A DNA stretch of 6,868 bases from an uncultured Halieaceae bacterium (GTDB lineage Bacteria > Pseudomonadota > Gammaproteobacteria > Pseudomonadales > Halieaceae). Position 1 is the stretch's first letter; every line of letters starts with the position of its first letter. A program made the position numbers and the translations under genes. Location of the stretch: assembly GCA_938074135.1 (NCBI GenBank), contig CALJFL010000005.1, positions 1 through 6,868 of the forward strand, read 5' to 3'. Shown in pieces: positions 1 to 6,358 of this stretch. Below the pieces are notes generated by a model. The model was not told the origin of the DNA and did not search any database. It saw nothing but the letters and a program-made list of their open reading frames with translations.

Positions 1-869
1 AGGAAGTAAAAGTTCTTATCTTTATCGACAAGAAATTCGACCGTTCCCGCACCCCGGTAATCACAGGCCATAGCGGCATTAACCGCTGCCTCACCCATGC
101 GCGCACGCAGGGCCTCGTCGACAAAGGGGGACGGCGCTTCCTCTACCACCTTCTGGTGCCGGCGCTGAATAGAACAATCGCGCTCTCCCAGATATACCGC
201 ATTGCCATGGCCATCGGCGAAGACCTGTATCTCGATGTGACGGGGTTCGATCACCGCCCTCTCCAGAATCAACTCGTCGCTGCCAAAAGCATTTAGGGCC
301 TCGGACCGAGCGGTGCGAATCTGCTCTGGGAGATCGTCCTGATTCTCTACCAGCCGCATGCCGCGACCACCGCCGCCAGCTGAGGCCTTTACCATCAGCG
401 GGAATCCCACATCTGCGGCTTTGCCGATAAGCACCGCATCATCCTGCTCGGCACCCTGATAGCCCGGTATACATGGCACCCCGGCCTCCAGCATTGCCAG
501 CTTGGACAGACGCTTACTACCCATAAGCGCTATCGCTGCCGCCGGTGGCCCTATGAACGTTAATCCCGCGTCGTCACACTGGGCAGAGAAATCGGTATTC
601 TCGGACAAAAAACCATACCCCGGGTGCACCGCATCGGCACCGGTCAGACGCGCCGCTGATACAATTTTTTCGGGCAGAAGATAAGATTCATTGACCGGGG
701 CAGGACCGATACACACGGCCTCGTCGGCAAGGCGAACATGCAGAGCGTCGGCGTCGGCGTCGCTGTACACAGCGACGGTTCGATAGCCCAGCTTGCGTGC
801 CGTTGCGATGACCCGCACGGCAATTTCGCCGCGATTAGCAATCAGAATTTTATGGAAATCGGTCACCAT
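1..869 (-). CDS. Biotin carboxylase (alpha) subunit of acyl-CoA carboxylase, C-terminus cut by window edge
   Basis: This is the biotin carboxylase subunit, which uses ATP and bicarbonate to carboxylate biotin for the carboxyltransferase encoded upstream in the same operon. The first 289 residues are visible and no stop is reached before the window edge. The N-terminal domain begins [14 protein letters not shown] (residues 7-20) and contains [10 protein letters not shown] (82-91). The ATP-grasp domain follows, with GSK at 117-119, [13 protein letters not shown] (160-172; Lys161 and the Gly-rich loop), Glu203 and His211 in the [10 protein letters not shown] region, [18 protein letters not shown] (229-246; Lys240) and GTVEF (275-279; Glu278). 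These match E. coli AccC residues Lys116, Lys159, Glu201, His209, Lys238 and Glu276. The downstream EMNTR..VEH loop lies beyond the edge, so it is unknown whether a C-terminal biotinyl domain is fused, as in MCC, PCC and GCC alpha subunits. ATG at 869 is chosen. A GTG one codon later has a more usual spacing to the AGGAG. The gene starts 18 bases after the ACAD-2 stop. Confidence 0.95.
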   Translation of the reverse strand, partial: MVTDFHKILIANRGEIAVRVIATARKLGYRTVAVYSDADADALHVRLADEAVCIGPAPVNESYLLPEKIVSAARLTGADAVHPGYGFLSENTDFSAQCDDAGLTFIGPPAAAIALMGSKRLSKLAMLEAGVPCIPGYQGAEQDDAVLIGKAADVGFPLMVKASAGGGGRGMRLVENQDDLPEQIRTARSEALNAFGSDELILERAVIEPRHIEIQVFADGHGNAVYLGERDCSIQRRHQKVVEEAPSPFVDEALRARMGEAAVNAAMACDYRGAGTVEFLVDKDKNFYF

Positions 870-872
870 CTA

Positions 873-877
873 CTCCT
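873..877 (-). promoter_or_regulatory. Ribosome binding site of the biotin carboxylase gene
   Basis: AGGAG on the minus strand lies only 3 bases from the ATG at 869 and 6 bases from the GTG that is codon 2. The short spacing makes the exact start ambiguous by one codon. It sits in the 18-base gap after the ACAD-2 stop codon. Confidence 0.6.
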
Positions 878-887
878 GTAGCGACGG

Positions 888-2024
888 TCAATCCAACAAC
901 AACCTGGCAAGACGCTTACGATGATGATACGCATCGCCGAACTGGGGTCGGGCCCACTGGGCACGCCGGATATAAAGTTGTGCATCACACTCGTAGGTAA
1001 AACCCATACCGCCATGAAACTGCACCGCCCGATCGGCCGCGTACTCCAATGCGTCAGTCGCCTGCGCCTTGGCCATACGACAGGCAATTTCGGCGTCGGC
1101 ATCCAGTGCCGTATCGCCGACCAGGCAAGCAGCGTGATAAATAAAGGAGCGGGCATCGTCCATGGCGCACAACACATCTACCGTGGGATGCTTCAACGCC
1201 TGGTAGGAACCGATCAGCTTGCCAAACTGCTTACGGGTCTTCAGATAATCAACGACAGTGTCCAGACAAGCTGCCGTGGCACCCGTGGATTCCGCCGCCA
1301 CCAGCAGTGCACCAATCAAGGCAACATCACGCAGTGCCGCTGCGGTTGCTTCTGGTACCAGCAAAGCCGTCGCCGGTACGGTTATACCGTCGAGCCGCAG
1401 TCGACTGGCTCGCTTGGTTTCATCAATAAGCGTGTGGGACTGCAGCGCATCAGCAGTCAGCTGATCTCGCTCCAACAGTAACAGTCGGCTCTCGCCATCA
1501 AGGCTCACACCGACCAGAAACAGGTCGGCCACGACAGCATCCTGTACGTACCACTTCTCTCCCGACAAAGTCAGTTTGCCGGCAGAAGCCTCGGCTGTGG
1601 CGGTAAACGCTTTTGCGCCCCAATCTTCACCATCCAGCAATGCCAGGCTGGCACGGGTACCGCTCGCCAGAAGCGGTAACCAGTGGTTCTTCTGCGCCGA
1701 CGTGCCGGCCCGTGCGAATAGCTGGGCCGCCAGTGTTGTTGAGAAGAACGGTGTCGCCAACAGGTAACGTCCCATGCTCTCGGCAAGGGGTACCGTAGCA
1801 CCTATACCCAGGCCGGAACCGCCAAACTCTTCGGGAATGGCCAACCCAAGCCAGCCAAGCTCCACCATCTGTTGCCAGACCGCTTCATCGAAGCCGTTAT
1901 CACTTTCCAACAACGCGCGCACTGTGCTTATGGCTGACTTGTCCCGACAGAACTCTCGTGCACTGTCCAAAATCATGCCCTGCTCTTCACTGAACACGAG
2001 GCGGTTATTTGCTGCAATAGTCAT
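888..2024 (-). CDS. Acyl-CoA dehydrogenase ACAD-2, probable non-catalytic partner subunit of a heteromeric ACAD
   Basis: This is an acyl-CoA dehydrogenase-fold protein of 378 residues from the ATG at 2024 (numbers below follow this start). The N-terminal helical domain includes the WLGLAIPEEFGGSGLG segment (about 58-73). The middle domain is degenerate: the usual TEP..GSD flavin motif is replaced by ALLDGEDWGAK (about 128-138), followed by LSGEKWYVQD. The C-terminal domain keeps TRKQFGKLIGSYQALKH (about 263-279), the R.xFG motif that contacts FAD across a subunit interface, and HGGMGFTYECDAQLYIRRA (about 337-355). The catalytic Glu is absent at both known sites. The isovaleryl-CoA dehydrogenase helix-G position aligns by eye with Gly in IGALLVAAES, and the MCAD position reads FGDAYHH. 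This pattern resembles the accessory subunits of alpha2beta2 ACADs such as ChsE5/FadE27. It follows ACAD-1 after 20 bases, so the two are likely co-translated partners. A TTG at 2030 is rejected because it lies 2 bases from the Shine-Dalgarno site. Confidence 0.9.
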   Translation of the reverse strand: MTIAANNRLVFSEEQGMILDSAREFCRDKSAISTVRALLESDNGFDEAVWQQMVELGWLGLAIPEEFGGSGLGIGATVPLAESMGRYLLATPFFSTTLAAQLFARAGTSAQKNHWLPLLASGTRASLALLDGEDWGAKAFTATAEASAGKLTLSGEKWYVQDAVVADLFLVGVSLDGESRLLLLERDQLTADALQSHTLIDETKRASRLRLDGITVPATALLVPEATAAALRDVALIGALLVAAESTGATAACLDTVVDYLKTRKQFGKLIGSYQALKHPTVDVLCAMDDARSFIYHAACLVGDTALDADAEIACRMAKAQATDALEYAADRAVQFHGGMGFTYECDAQLYIRRAQWARPQFGDAYHHRKRLARLLLD

Positions 2025-2032
2025 CGACAATT

Positions 2033-2037
2033 CTCCT
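2033..2037 (-). promoter_or_regulatory. Ribosome binding site deciding the ACAD-2 start
   Basis: AGGAG (within GAGGAG) on the minus strand lies 8 bases before the ATG at 2024 but only 2 bases before the in-frame TTG at 2030. The spacing favours the ATG and shortens the protein by two residues relative to the longest reading. Confidence 0.75.
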
Positions 2038-2044
2038 CGCTCAC

Positions 2045-3247
2045 TCAGGACTTGGGCAGGCCGAGCACGTGCTCACCTACAATGTTGGCTTGTATCTGGC
2101 TGGTTCCCCCGCCTATGGTGGTGGAGAAATTATTGAAGTAGGCACGCTGCCAGAAACCACCTGACACTGCGCGCTCGTCTCCCACGTACATCGTTCCATG
2201 ACCACCCTGGGTAGCCACTGCCAACTGCCGCATACGACGCTGGTACTCAGTGGTGCGAAGCTTGCTGGAAAGAGGCAGAGAGCCCGGGTAGTCCGTGGTC
2301 AGCGCGGGAATGGCTGCCCTGCGGTTGCCAAGGCTATGGGCCTTGCCCTCCATGATCATCTGCACTAACTGGTCACGAATCACCGGGTCCTGTAGAACCG
2401 GCTCGCCGTCTCTTTGCAGACCACGCAGGTCGTCAATCACGTCGTCAATAACCACCCGCACCTGCATCAGGCCACCGGCGGCACCAGCCTCTGCGCCGCG
2501 CTCGTACTGCAGGGTCTGCATGGCGATTTTCCAGCCCTGGCCTTCCTCACCCATGATGCAGGATGCAGGAATACGGGCATCGGTAAAGAACGTTTCGGTA
2601 AATCCATACTCACCGGTAATTTTCCTGATAGGCCGCGGATCAACACCGGCGACATCCATCGGGGAAAGAAAAAACGACAGGCCGTCGTATTTCCGCTCGG
2701 CTTCGGGGTTGGTCCGCGCCAGCAGAATCATGTAGCGGGCGTAGTTACCCATGGTGGTCCAGATCTTGGTGCCGTTAATGACGTAGTCGTCGCCATCGCG
2801 CACAGCGCGGCACTGGGCGTTGCCGAGGTCGGAGCCGTGATCGGGTTCGGAGAAACCCTGGCACCAGATGTCCTCGGCGCTGAGAATACCTTTTACATAC
2901 TTTTCCTTCTCTTCAGTAGTACCGATATCGAGGATCAGCGGTCCCGCCCAGCCCAGGCCAATCACATTGAAAGCGATAGGCACGGCCGCTTTACGCATTT
3001 CTGCATCCGCGATCTGCTGGAAGCTCGGCTCCATACCGCCGCCGCCATACTCCTTGGGCCAGGCCAGCCCGAGATAGCCGCCAGACCACAGCTTGTGTTG
3101 CCACTCGCGCAAAAATTCCAACTGCTGGTCGGAGCCTACCTCCATAAAGGTCTGGGGCAGCAAAAAGCCCGGATCAGCCGGTTTGTTGTCTGCCATCCAG
3201 GCGGCAGCCTGGGCACGAAAGTCCGTAAGTTCCTGTTCAGTAGCCAT
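2045..3247 (-). CDS. Acyl-CoA dehydrogenase ACAD-1, probable catalytic subunit of a heteromeric ACAD
   Basis: This 400-residue acyl-CoA dehydrogenase is predicted to catalyse FAD-dependent alpha,beta-desaturation of an acyl-CoA, passing electrons to electron-transfer flavoprotein. The N-terminal helical domain contains GLAWPKEYGGGGM (60-72). The middle beta-domain carries CQGFSEPDHGSDLG (129-142) and INGTKIWTTMGNYA (157-170), the flavin and substrate motifs. GFTETFFTDARIP (215-227) and GEEGQGWKIAMQTLQYERG (233-251) lead into helix G, where Glu249 is the candidate catalytic base. It aligns with Glu254 of isovaleryl-CoA dehydrogenase and appears equivalent to the ChsE4 glutamate. The MCAD-type base is absent, since the C-terminal segment reads TIGGGTSQIQANIVGEHVLG (377-396). 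The usual R.xFG FAD-contact motif after helix G is also missing and is replaced by LRGLQRDGEPVLQD (274-287). ACAD-2 downstream has that motif. The ATG lies 2 bases after the hydratase stop codon. Confidence 0.95.
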   Translation of the reverse strand: MATEQELTDFRAQAAAWMADNKPADPGFLLPQTFMEVGSDQQLEFLREWQHKLWSGGYLGLAWPKEYGGGGMEPSFQQIADAEMRKAAVPIAFNVIGLGWAGPLILDIGTTEEKEKYVKGILSAEDIWCQGFSEPDHGSDLGNAQCRAVRDGDDYVINGTKIWTTMGNYARYMILLARTNPEAERKYDGLSFFLSPMDVAGVDPRPIRKITGEYGFTETFFTDARIPASCIMGEEGQGWKIAMQTLQYERGAEAGAAGGLMQVRVVIDDVIDDLRGLQRDGEPVLQDPVIRDQLVQMIMEGKAHSLGNRRAAIPALTTDYPGSLPLSSKLRTTEYQRRMRQLAVATQGGHGTMYVGDERAVSGGFWQRAYFNNFSTTIGGGTSQIQANIVGEHVLGLPKS

Positions 3248-3249
3248 TA

Positions 3250-4065
3250 CTATTCACTCTCTCCTTGTTGAGCCCACCTCGGCAGTCGTTTCTCCACGAA
3301 TGCCCCGGTGCCCTCCTTACCTTCTTCACTGTTAATTGCGGCCGTAAAATCGTCTGCCGCCCGGTCTAGCAACTGCTCCAGCGGCACAGAGCCAACATCG
3401 AGCATCAATTGTTTGGTCACTGCGGTTGCATTAGGAGCACAGCGCCGTAACTTGCCCAGCACAGTATCCAGACATGCATCCATCGCCTGCCGCCCATCAA
3501 CCACGTAATGAACAAGGCCAGCATCCAGTGCCACATTGCCATCAAATCGCTCACCCAGCAGCGCCAGCTGACGTGCCTTGGTCAGGCCGATCCGCATGAC
3601 GACAAAAGGCGCGATCTGGGCCGGGACAATGCCCAGGCCTGTTTCAGGCATGCCAAATTTGGCATTGGTATCGGCAATGGCCACGTCCGAGATACAGGCA
3701 AGACCAAAACCACCACCGAGCACAGCGCCTTCCAACAGGGTGATCACCACCTGCGGCGCCCTGTTTACCTGGGTACACATGCGGCCAAAAGCCCGGTTGA
3801 ACTCCCAGGCTGCCTTTTGGGCTTCCGCCGCGGAACTGGTCTCTTTCATCCCCGAAATGTCACCACCAGAACAAAAGTGTCCACCCGCACCCTGCAGCAC
3901 GACGGCCCGAATATCACGTCGCTGGGCGATGGCATCAAAGGTCTGCATAATCCCGCCGACGACGGCATCATTCATCGCATTGCGCTTATGCGGCCGGTTG
4001 ATAGTAATCGTGAGTACGCCGGCGCGCTCGTCGATCAGTAAATCTTCTGTCGCTGGAAGGTTCAT
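3250..4065 (-). CDS. Enoyl-CoA hydratase/isomerase family protein (LiuC/AtuE-like)
   Basis: This is a crotonase-fold protein of 271 residues, close to the usual family length. Its likely role is hydration of the glutaconyl-type CoA ester made by the neighbouring carboxylase, as LiuC (3-methylglutaconyl-CoA hydratase) and AtuE (isohexenylglutaconyl-CoA hydratase) do. Visible motifs are RPHKRNAMN (24-32), the first oxyanion-hole segment HFCSGGDISGM (63-73), the second EGAVLGGGFGLACISDVAIA (112-131) and KFGMPETGLGIVPAQIAPFV (136-155). Glu141 matches catalytic Glu164 of rat crotonase. The other crotonase acid, Glu144, is replaced by Gly121 in GGGFGLA. The PAQIAPFV stretch after the second motif resembles LiuC/AtuE-type proteins more than classical crotonase or AUH. 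The ATG directly abuts the carboxyltransferase TAA stop, with a GAGG 6 bases upstream, so translation is probably coupled. Isomerase or hydrolase activity cannot be excluded. Confidence 0.93.
   Translation of the reverse strand: MNLPATEDLLIDERAGVLTITINRPHKRNAMNDAVVGGIMQTFDAIAQRRDIRAVVLQGAGGHFCSGGDISGMKETSSAAEAQKAAWEFNRAFGRMCTQVNRAPQVVITLLEGAVLGGGFGLACISDVAIADTNAKFGMPETGLGIVPAQIAPFVVMRIGLTKARQLALLGERFDGNVALDAGLVHYVVDGRQAMDACLDTVLGKLRRCAPNATAVTKQLMLDVGSVPLEQLLDRAADDFTAAINSEEGKEGTGAFVEKRLPRWAQQGESE
3261..3266 (-). promoter_or_regulatory. Distant ribosome binding site of ACAD-1, inside the hydratase gene
   Basis: AAGGAG on the minus strand lies 13 bases from the ATG at 3247, longer than usual. 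The hydratase TAG stop ends 2 bases before that ATG. Reinitiation by ribosomes finishing the hydratase is therefore plausible. Confidence 0.5.
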
Positions 4066-5682
4066 TTAAAACCTCGCTATGCCGAATGTATTGGTATTGA
4101 CCTGGCGAGCGTCAGCCTCGGTACAAACATCGAGCACAAAGGAAAGAATTTCCCGGGTATCGCGCGGGTCGATAATACCGTCGTCCCAGAGCCTGGCGGT
4201 ATTGGCAAGGGCGTGCGAGGTTTTTTCCATCGCCGCTCGTACTTCACCTTCCATGGCGTCAAGACCCGCCTCATCGATGTCACCGGCTCTTTTCATCTGC
4301 GCCTCCCAAACCTGGCGCATAACCTGCCCCGCCTGAGCCGGTCCCATCACCGACACCACGCTACGTGGCCAGGCAAACATGAAACGCGGCTCCATGCCCC
4401 GTCCGCACATCGCATAATTACCTGCACCATAAGATCCCCCGACCACGATCGATATCTTCGGTACCGTACTGTTGGTAACAGCCTGAATGAGTTTGGAGCC
4501 GTGTTTGATAATGCCCGCCTGCTCGGCTTCGGTGCCGACCAGAAATCCGGTGGTATTGTGCAGGAACAGGATCGGGGTACCGGACTGTTCACACAGCTGG
4601 ATGAACTGGCCCGCTTTGGCTGCGCCCTTGGCAGTGATCGGTGCATTATTGCCGATCACACCACAGGCTTGCCCCTTCACTTCCATATGACCACAGACCG
4701 TGCCCATATCGAACTCCGGCTTGAAATCCAGGAAGTCAGAACCATCAGCCACGCGGGCGACAATCTCACGGACATCGTAGGGCGTCTTCGGGTCAGCTGG
4801 GACGATACCAACCAGTTCGCTGGCCGGGTAAAGTGGCTCGCGATAATCGTCCGCCCTTGCCGGAGCTATAAAGCCCTGGTTCCAACCAAGCTTGCCGACT
4901 ATTTCCCGGGCGATACGAATACCGTCAGCGTCATCCTCAGCCAGGTAATCTGCCGTACCGGCTACCGCACTGTGCATCTGTGCGCCACCGATCTCTTCGT
5001 CGGTGGCAATCTCGCCGGTGGCTGCTTTCAGCAACGGTGGCCCGGCAAGGTAAACCGTGGACTGCTCGCGGATCATGATGATGTAATCCGACAGGCCAGG
5101 CTGGTAGGCGCCACCCGCCGTCGCACTGCCGTGGACCACGGTAATCTGTGGCACCCCCGCCGCCGACAAACGACATTGGTTGGCAAATAATTCGCCCGAG
5201 GTACCGAAAATATCACCGGCAGTCGTCAGGTTGCCCCCGCCACTTTGGGCTAAGGTCACCAGCGGAAGCTTTTCCTTCAGGCATAGCAGGAGCATACGGA
5301 TGCGCTTGCGACCGCCAAAGGTAGTCATGATGCCGCCCTTGGTCAGGTAATCATCGACCATCACCCCAATACGCGTGCCCTGAATGTAGCCGATACCGGC
5401 AATCACCGAGCCACCGGCAAAGGAACCATCGGTATCCTGATCCTGCATGTAACCACACAGGGTCGAAAGCTCGAGAAACGGGGCGCCCGGGTCCAGCAAG
5501 CGACTGAGCCGCTCACGCGGTGGCAACAGACCGCGCTCGATATAACGGGGAGCTTTGCCAGCAGCGCGATCAACGACGCCCTGCTCAACGTCCCTGTACT
5601 CCTGCACACCAGCTTCCATCAACTCGGCGTTAGCCTTGAAAGCCTCCGAGTTCGCGTCGATCTCGCTGCTGAGTCTAGCCAT
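4066..5682 (-). CDS. Acyl-CoA carboxylase beta subunit (carboxyltransferase, methylcrotonyl-/geranyl-CoA carboxylase family)
   Basis: This subunit transfers the carboxyl group from carboxybiotin to an acyl-CoA. It has 538 residues, the usual size for MCC and GCC beta subunits. The N-terminal carboxyltransferase half has DDYLTKGGIMTTFGGRKRIR (110-129), GSATAGGAYQPGLSDY (185-200) and AGPPLLKAATGEIATDEEIG (213-232). The C-terminal carboxybiotin-side half has HNTTGFLVGTEAEQAGIIKH (375-394), VGGSYGAGNYAMCGRG (414-429) and FMFAWPRSVVSVMGPAQA (434-451). The GGAYQPGLSDY and LLKAATGEIAT wording resembles AtuC-like and mycobacterial AccD2-like proteins more than LiuB. Ser162, in TSGELFANQ, falls where MCC beta subunits have a Phe that closes the acyl pocket. 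The partner alpha subunit is encoded at the other end of the visible operon. A start at 5766 is possible by frame but would overlap the GST gene; ATG 5682 has a proper ribosome binding site. The exact substrate is not established. Confidence 0.95.
   Translation of the reverse strand: MARLSSEIDANSEAFKANAELMEAGVQEYRDVEQGVVDRAAGKAPRYIERGLLPPRERLSRLLDPGAPFLELSTLCGYMQDQDTDGSFAGGSVIAGIGYIQGTRIGVMVDDYLTKGGIMTTFGGRKRIRMLLLCLKEKLPLVTLAQSGGGNLTTAGDIFGTSGELFANQCRLSAAGVPQITVVHGSATAGGAYQPGLSDYIIMIREQSTVYLAGPPLLKAATGEIATDEEIGGAQMHSAVAGTADYLAEDDADGIRIAREIVGKLGWNQGFIAPARADDYREPLYPASELVGIVPADPKTPYDVREIVARVADGSDFLDFKPEFDMGTVCGHMEVKGQACGVIGNNAPITAKGAAKAGQFIQLCEQSGTPILFLHNTTGFLVGTEAEQAGIIKHGSKLIQAVTNSTVPKISIVVGGSYGAGNYAMCGRGMEPRFMFAWPRSVVSVMGPAQAGQVMRQVWEAQMKRAGDIDEAGLDAMEGEVRAAMEKTSHALANTARLWDDGIIDPRDTREILSFVLDVCTEADARQVNTNTFGIARF
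4072..4075 (-). promoter_or_regulatory. Ribosome binding site of the hydratase gene, inside the carboxyltransferase 3' end
   Basis: GAGG on the minus strand lies 6 bases before the ATG at 4065 and encodes part of the last Ala-Arg-Phe codons of the carboxyltransferase. The TAA stop (4068-4066) sits directly against the ATG, with no intergenic base. This arrangement fits translational coupling. Confidence 0.55.
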
Positions 5683-5686
5683 GCAC

Positions 5687-6331
5687 TTACTCCGGTATGG
5701 TCGGCGGCTGCCCGCCATCCATCTCATTGGCGCGCTGGAAGGCCGGGCGCTCGCTAATTCGCGCATACCAGTCCTCCACCTGTGGGGTCAACTGACGATC
5801 GACGATCTCGGTTAACTTCATTTCCTTGGACAGGTAAATCGCGTACCCCACGGCGATATCGGCAATGGTAAAGCGGTTATCGCAGAGGTACTCGCGGTCC
5901 TTCAGATGGTTGTCCAACAAGCGCAAGCGGGCGAAAAACCACTTGGCATAATCAATGGCTACGGCCTGTTTTTCCGGCGTTGGTTCCAGGTGGAAATAGC
6001 GCATCACCAGGGTCTGCGGAAACGTCAGCGTGGCATCGCTGTGAAACAACCAGTTCAGGTAGTCGGCGTACTCGGGATGGTCTGCCTTAAGGCCGAAGGC
6101 GTCTTGCTTGTATTTTTCAACCAGATAAAGACAAATGCCAGACGACTCTGTCATCGCGGCGTCGCCATCAAGCAGATAGGGAATGGTGCCCAGAGGGTTA
6201 ACCTCAAGGTATTCCTTTTCAAAGAATCGCGGCGGAAACGGCATGATATGCACATCGTAATCCAAGCCCATCTCTTCCAGCGCCCACAAGGCCCTCAGTG
6301 ACCGGGCGCCCCGGCAGTGCCAAAGTTTCAT
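5687..6331 (-). CDS. Glutathione S-transferase family protein
   Basis: This is a soluble, cytosolic GST-fold protein of 214 residues from the ATG at 6331 (numbers follow this start). The N-terminal thioredoxin-like domain begins KLWHCRGARSLRALWALEEM (2-21). It contains NPLGTIPYL (46-54), with Pro51 as the conserved cis-proline, and TESSG (61-65), where Glu62-Ser63 are the expected glutathione gamma-glutamyl contacts. The all-helical C-terminal domain carries NRFTIADIAVGYAIY (152-166), including the Thr..Asp N-capping box found in most GSTs. Candidate activating residues near the N-terminus are Cys6 and Ser11, so the class and chemistry are unclear; conjugation, isomerisation and peroxide reduction all remain possible. 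It lies between two acyl-CoA metabolism genes with gaps of 21 and 4 bases, and its stop region holds the next gene's ribosome binding site, so it is a real operon member. Three consecutive ATG codons (6337, 6334, 6331) are available. The third gives 8-base spacing and the typical family start MKLWHC. Confidence 0.9.
   Translation of the reverse strand: MKLWHCRGARSLRALWALEEMGLDYDVHIMPFPPRFFEKEYLEVNPLGTIPYLLDGDAAMTESSGICLYLVEKYKQDAFGLKADHPEYADYLNWLFHSDATLTFPQTLVMRYFHLEPTPEKQAVAIDYAKWFFARLRLLDNHLKDREYLCDNRFTIADIAVGYAIYLSKEMKLTEIVDRQLTPQVEDWYARISERPAFQRANEMDGGQPPTIPE
5690..5693 (-). promoter_or_regulatory. Ribosome binding site deciding the carboxyltransferase start, overlapping the GST 3' end
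   Basis: GGAG on the minus strand lies 7 bases before the ATG at 5682 and encodes part of the last Pro-Glu codons of the GST, immediately followed by the GST TAA stop. This supports the 5682 start over any upstream in-frame ATG and suggests coupled translation. Confidence 0.7.
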
Positions 6332-6339
6332 CATCATTC

Positions 6340-6344
6340 CCTCC
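6340..6344 (-). promoter_or_regulatory. Ribosome binding site of the GST gene with a triple ATG
   Basis: GGAGG on the minus strand is the strongest Shine-Dalgarno match in the window. It lies 2, 5 and 8 bases from three consecutive ATG codons, which favours the second or third as the working start. It sits in the 21-base gap after the ACAD-3 stop codon. No terminator-like hairpin is visible there. Confidence 0.7.
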
Positions 6345-6358
6345 AGGTGTTCCGCTGT

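Noticed and set aside
758..777. A 9-base inverted repeat with a 2-base loop, next to a short GTCGGC-type repeat inside the biotin carboxylase gene
   Set aside because: It lies in codons for the family-typical AVYSDAD region, is short for a terminator, has no U-tract and can be explained by Asp-Ala codon repetition.
921..1481. A 186-codon plus-strand open frame opposite ACAD-2
   Set aside because: It is a shadow of the ACAD-2 coding sequence with no protein-family features.
2414..3271. A 285-codon open frame on the plus strand opposite ACAD-1
   Set aside because: It is antisense to a conserved gene, has no recognisable motif and no good ribosome binding site was noted. It is probably a byproduct of codon bias.
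3508..4041. A 177-codon plus-strand open frame opposite the hydratase
   Set aside because: It is a shadow of a gene with clear crotonase motifs on the other strand.
4213..5190. A 325-codon open frame on the plus strand opposite the carboxyltransferase gene
   Set aside because: It lies entirely antisense to a well-conserved enzyme, shows no recognisable domain and has a low-complexity, His/Arg-rich composition typical of a shadow frame in GC-rich DNA.
5683..5766. A 28-residue N-terminal extension of the carboxyltransferase
   Set aside because: It would overlap the GST coding end, its sequence is Arg-rich and unlike the family N-terminus, and the ATG at 5682 has a GGAG at 7-base spacing.
6338..6358. 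A possible terminator or promoter in the widest intergenic gap
   Set aside because: The 21 bases hold only the GST ribosome binding site, with no stem-loop plus T-run and no room for a promoter outside the upstream gene.
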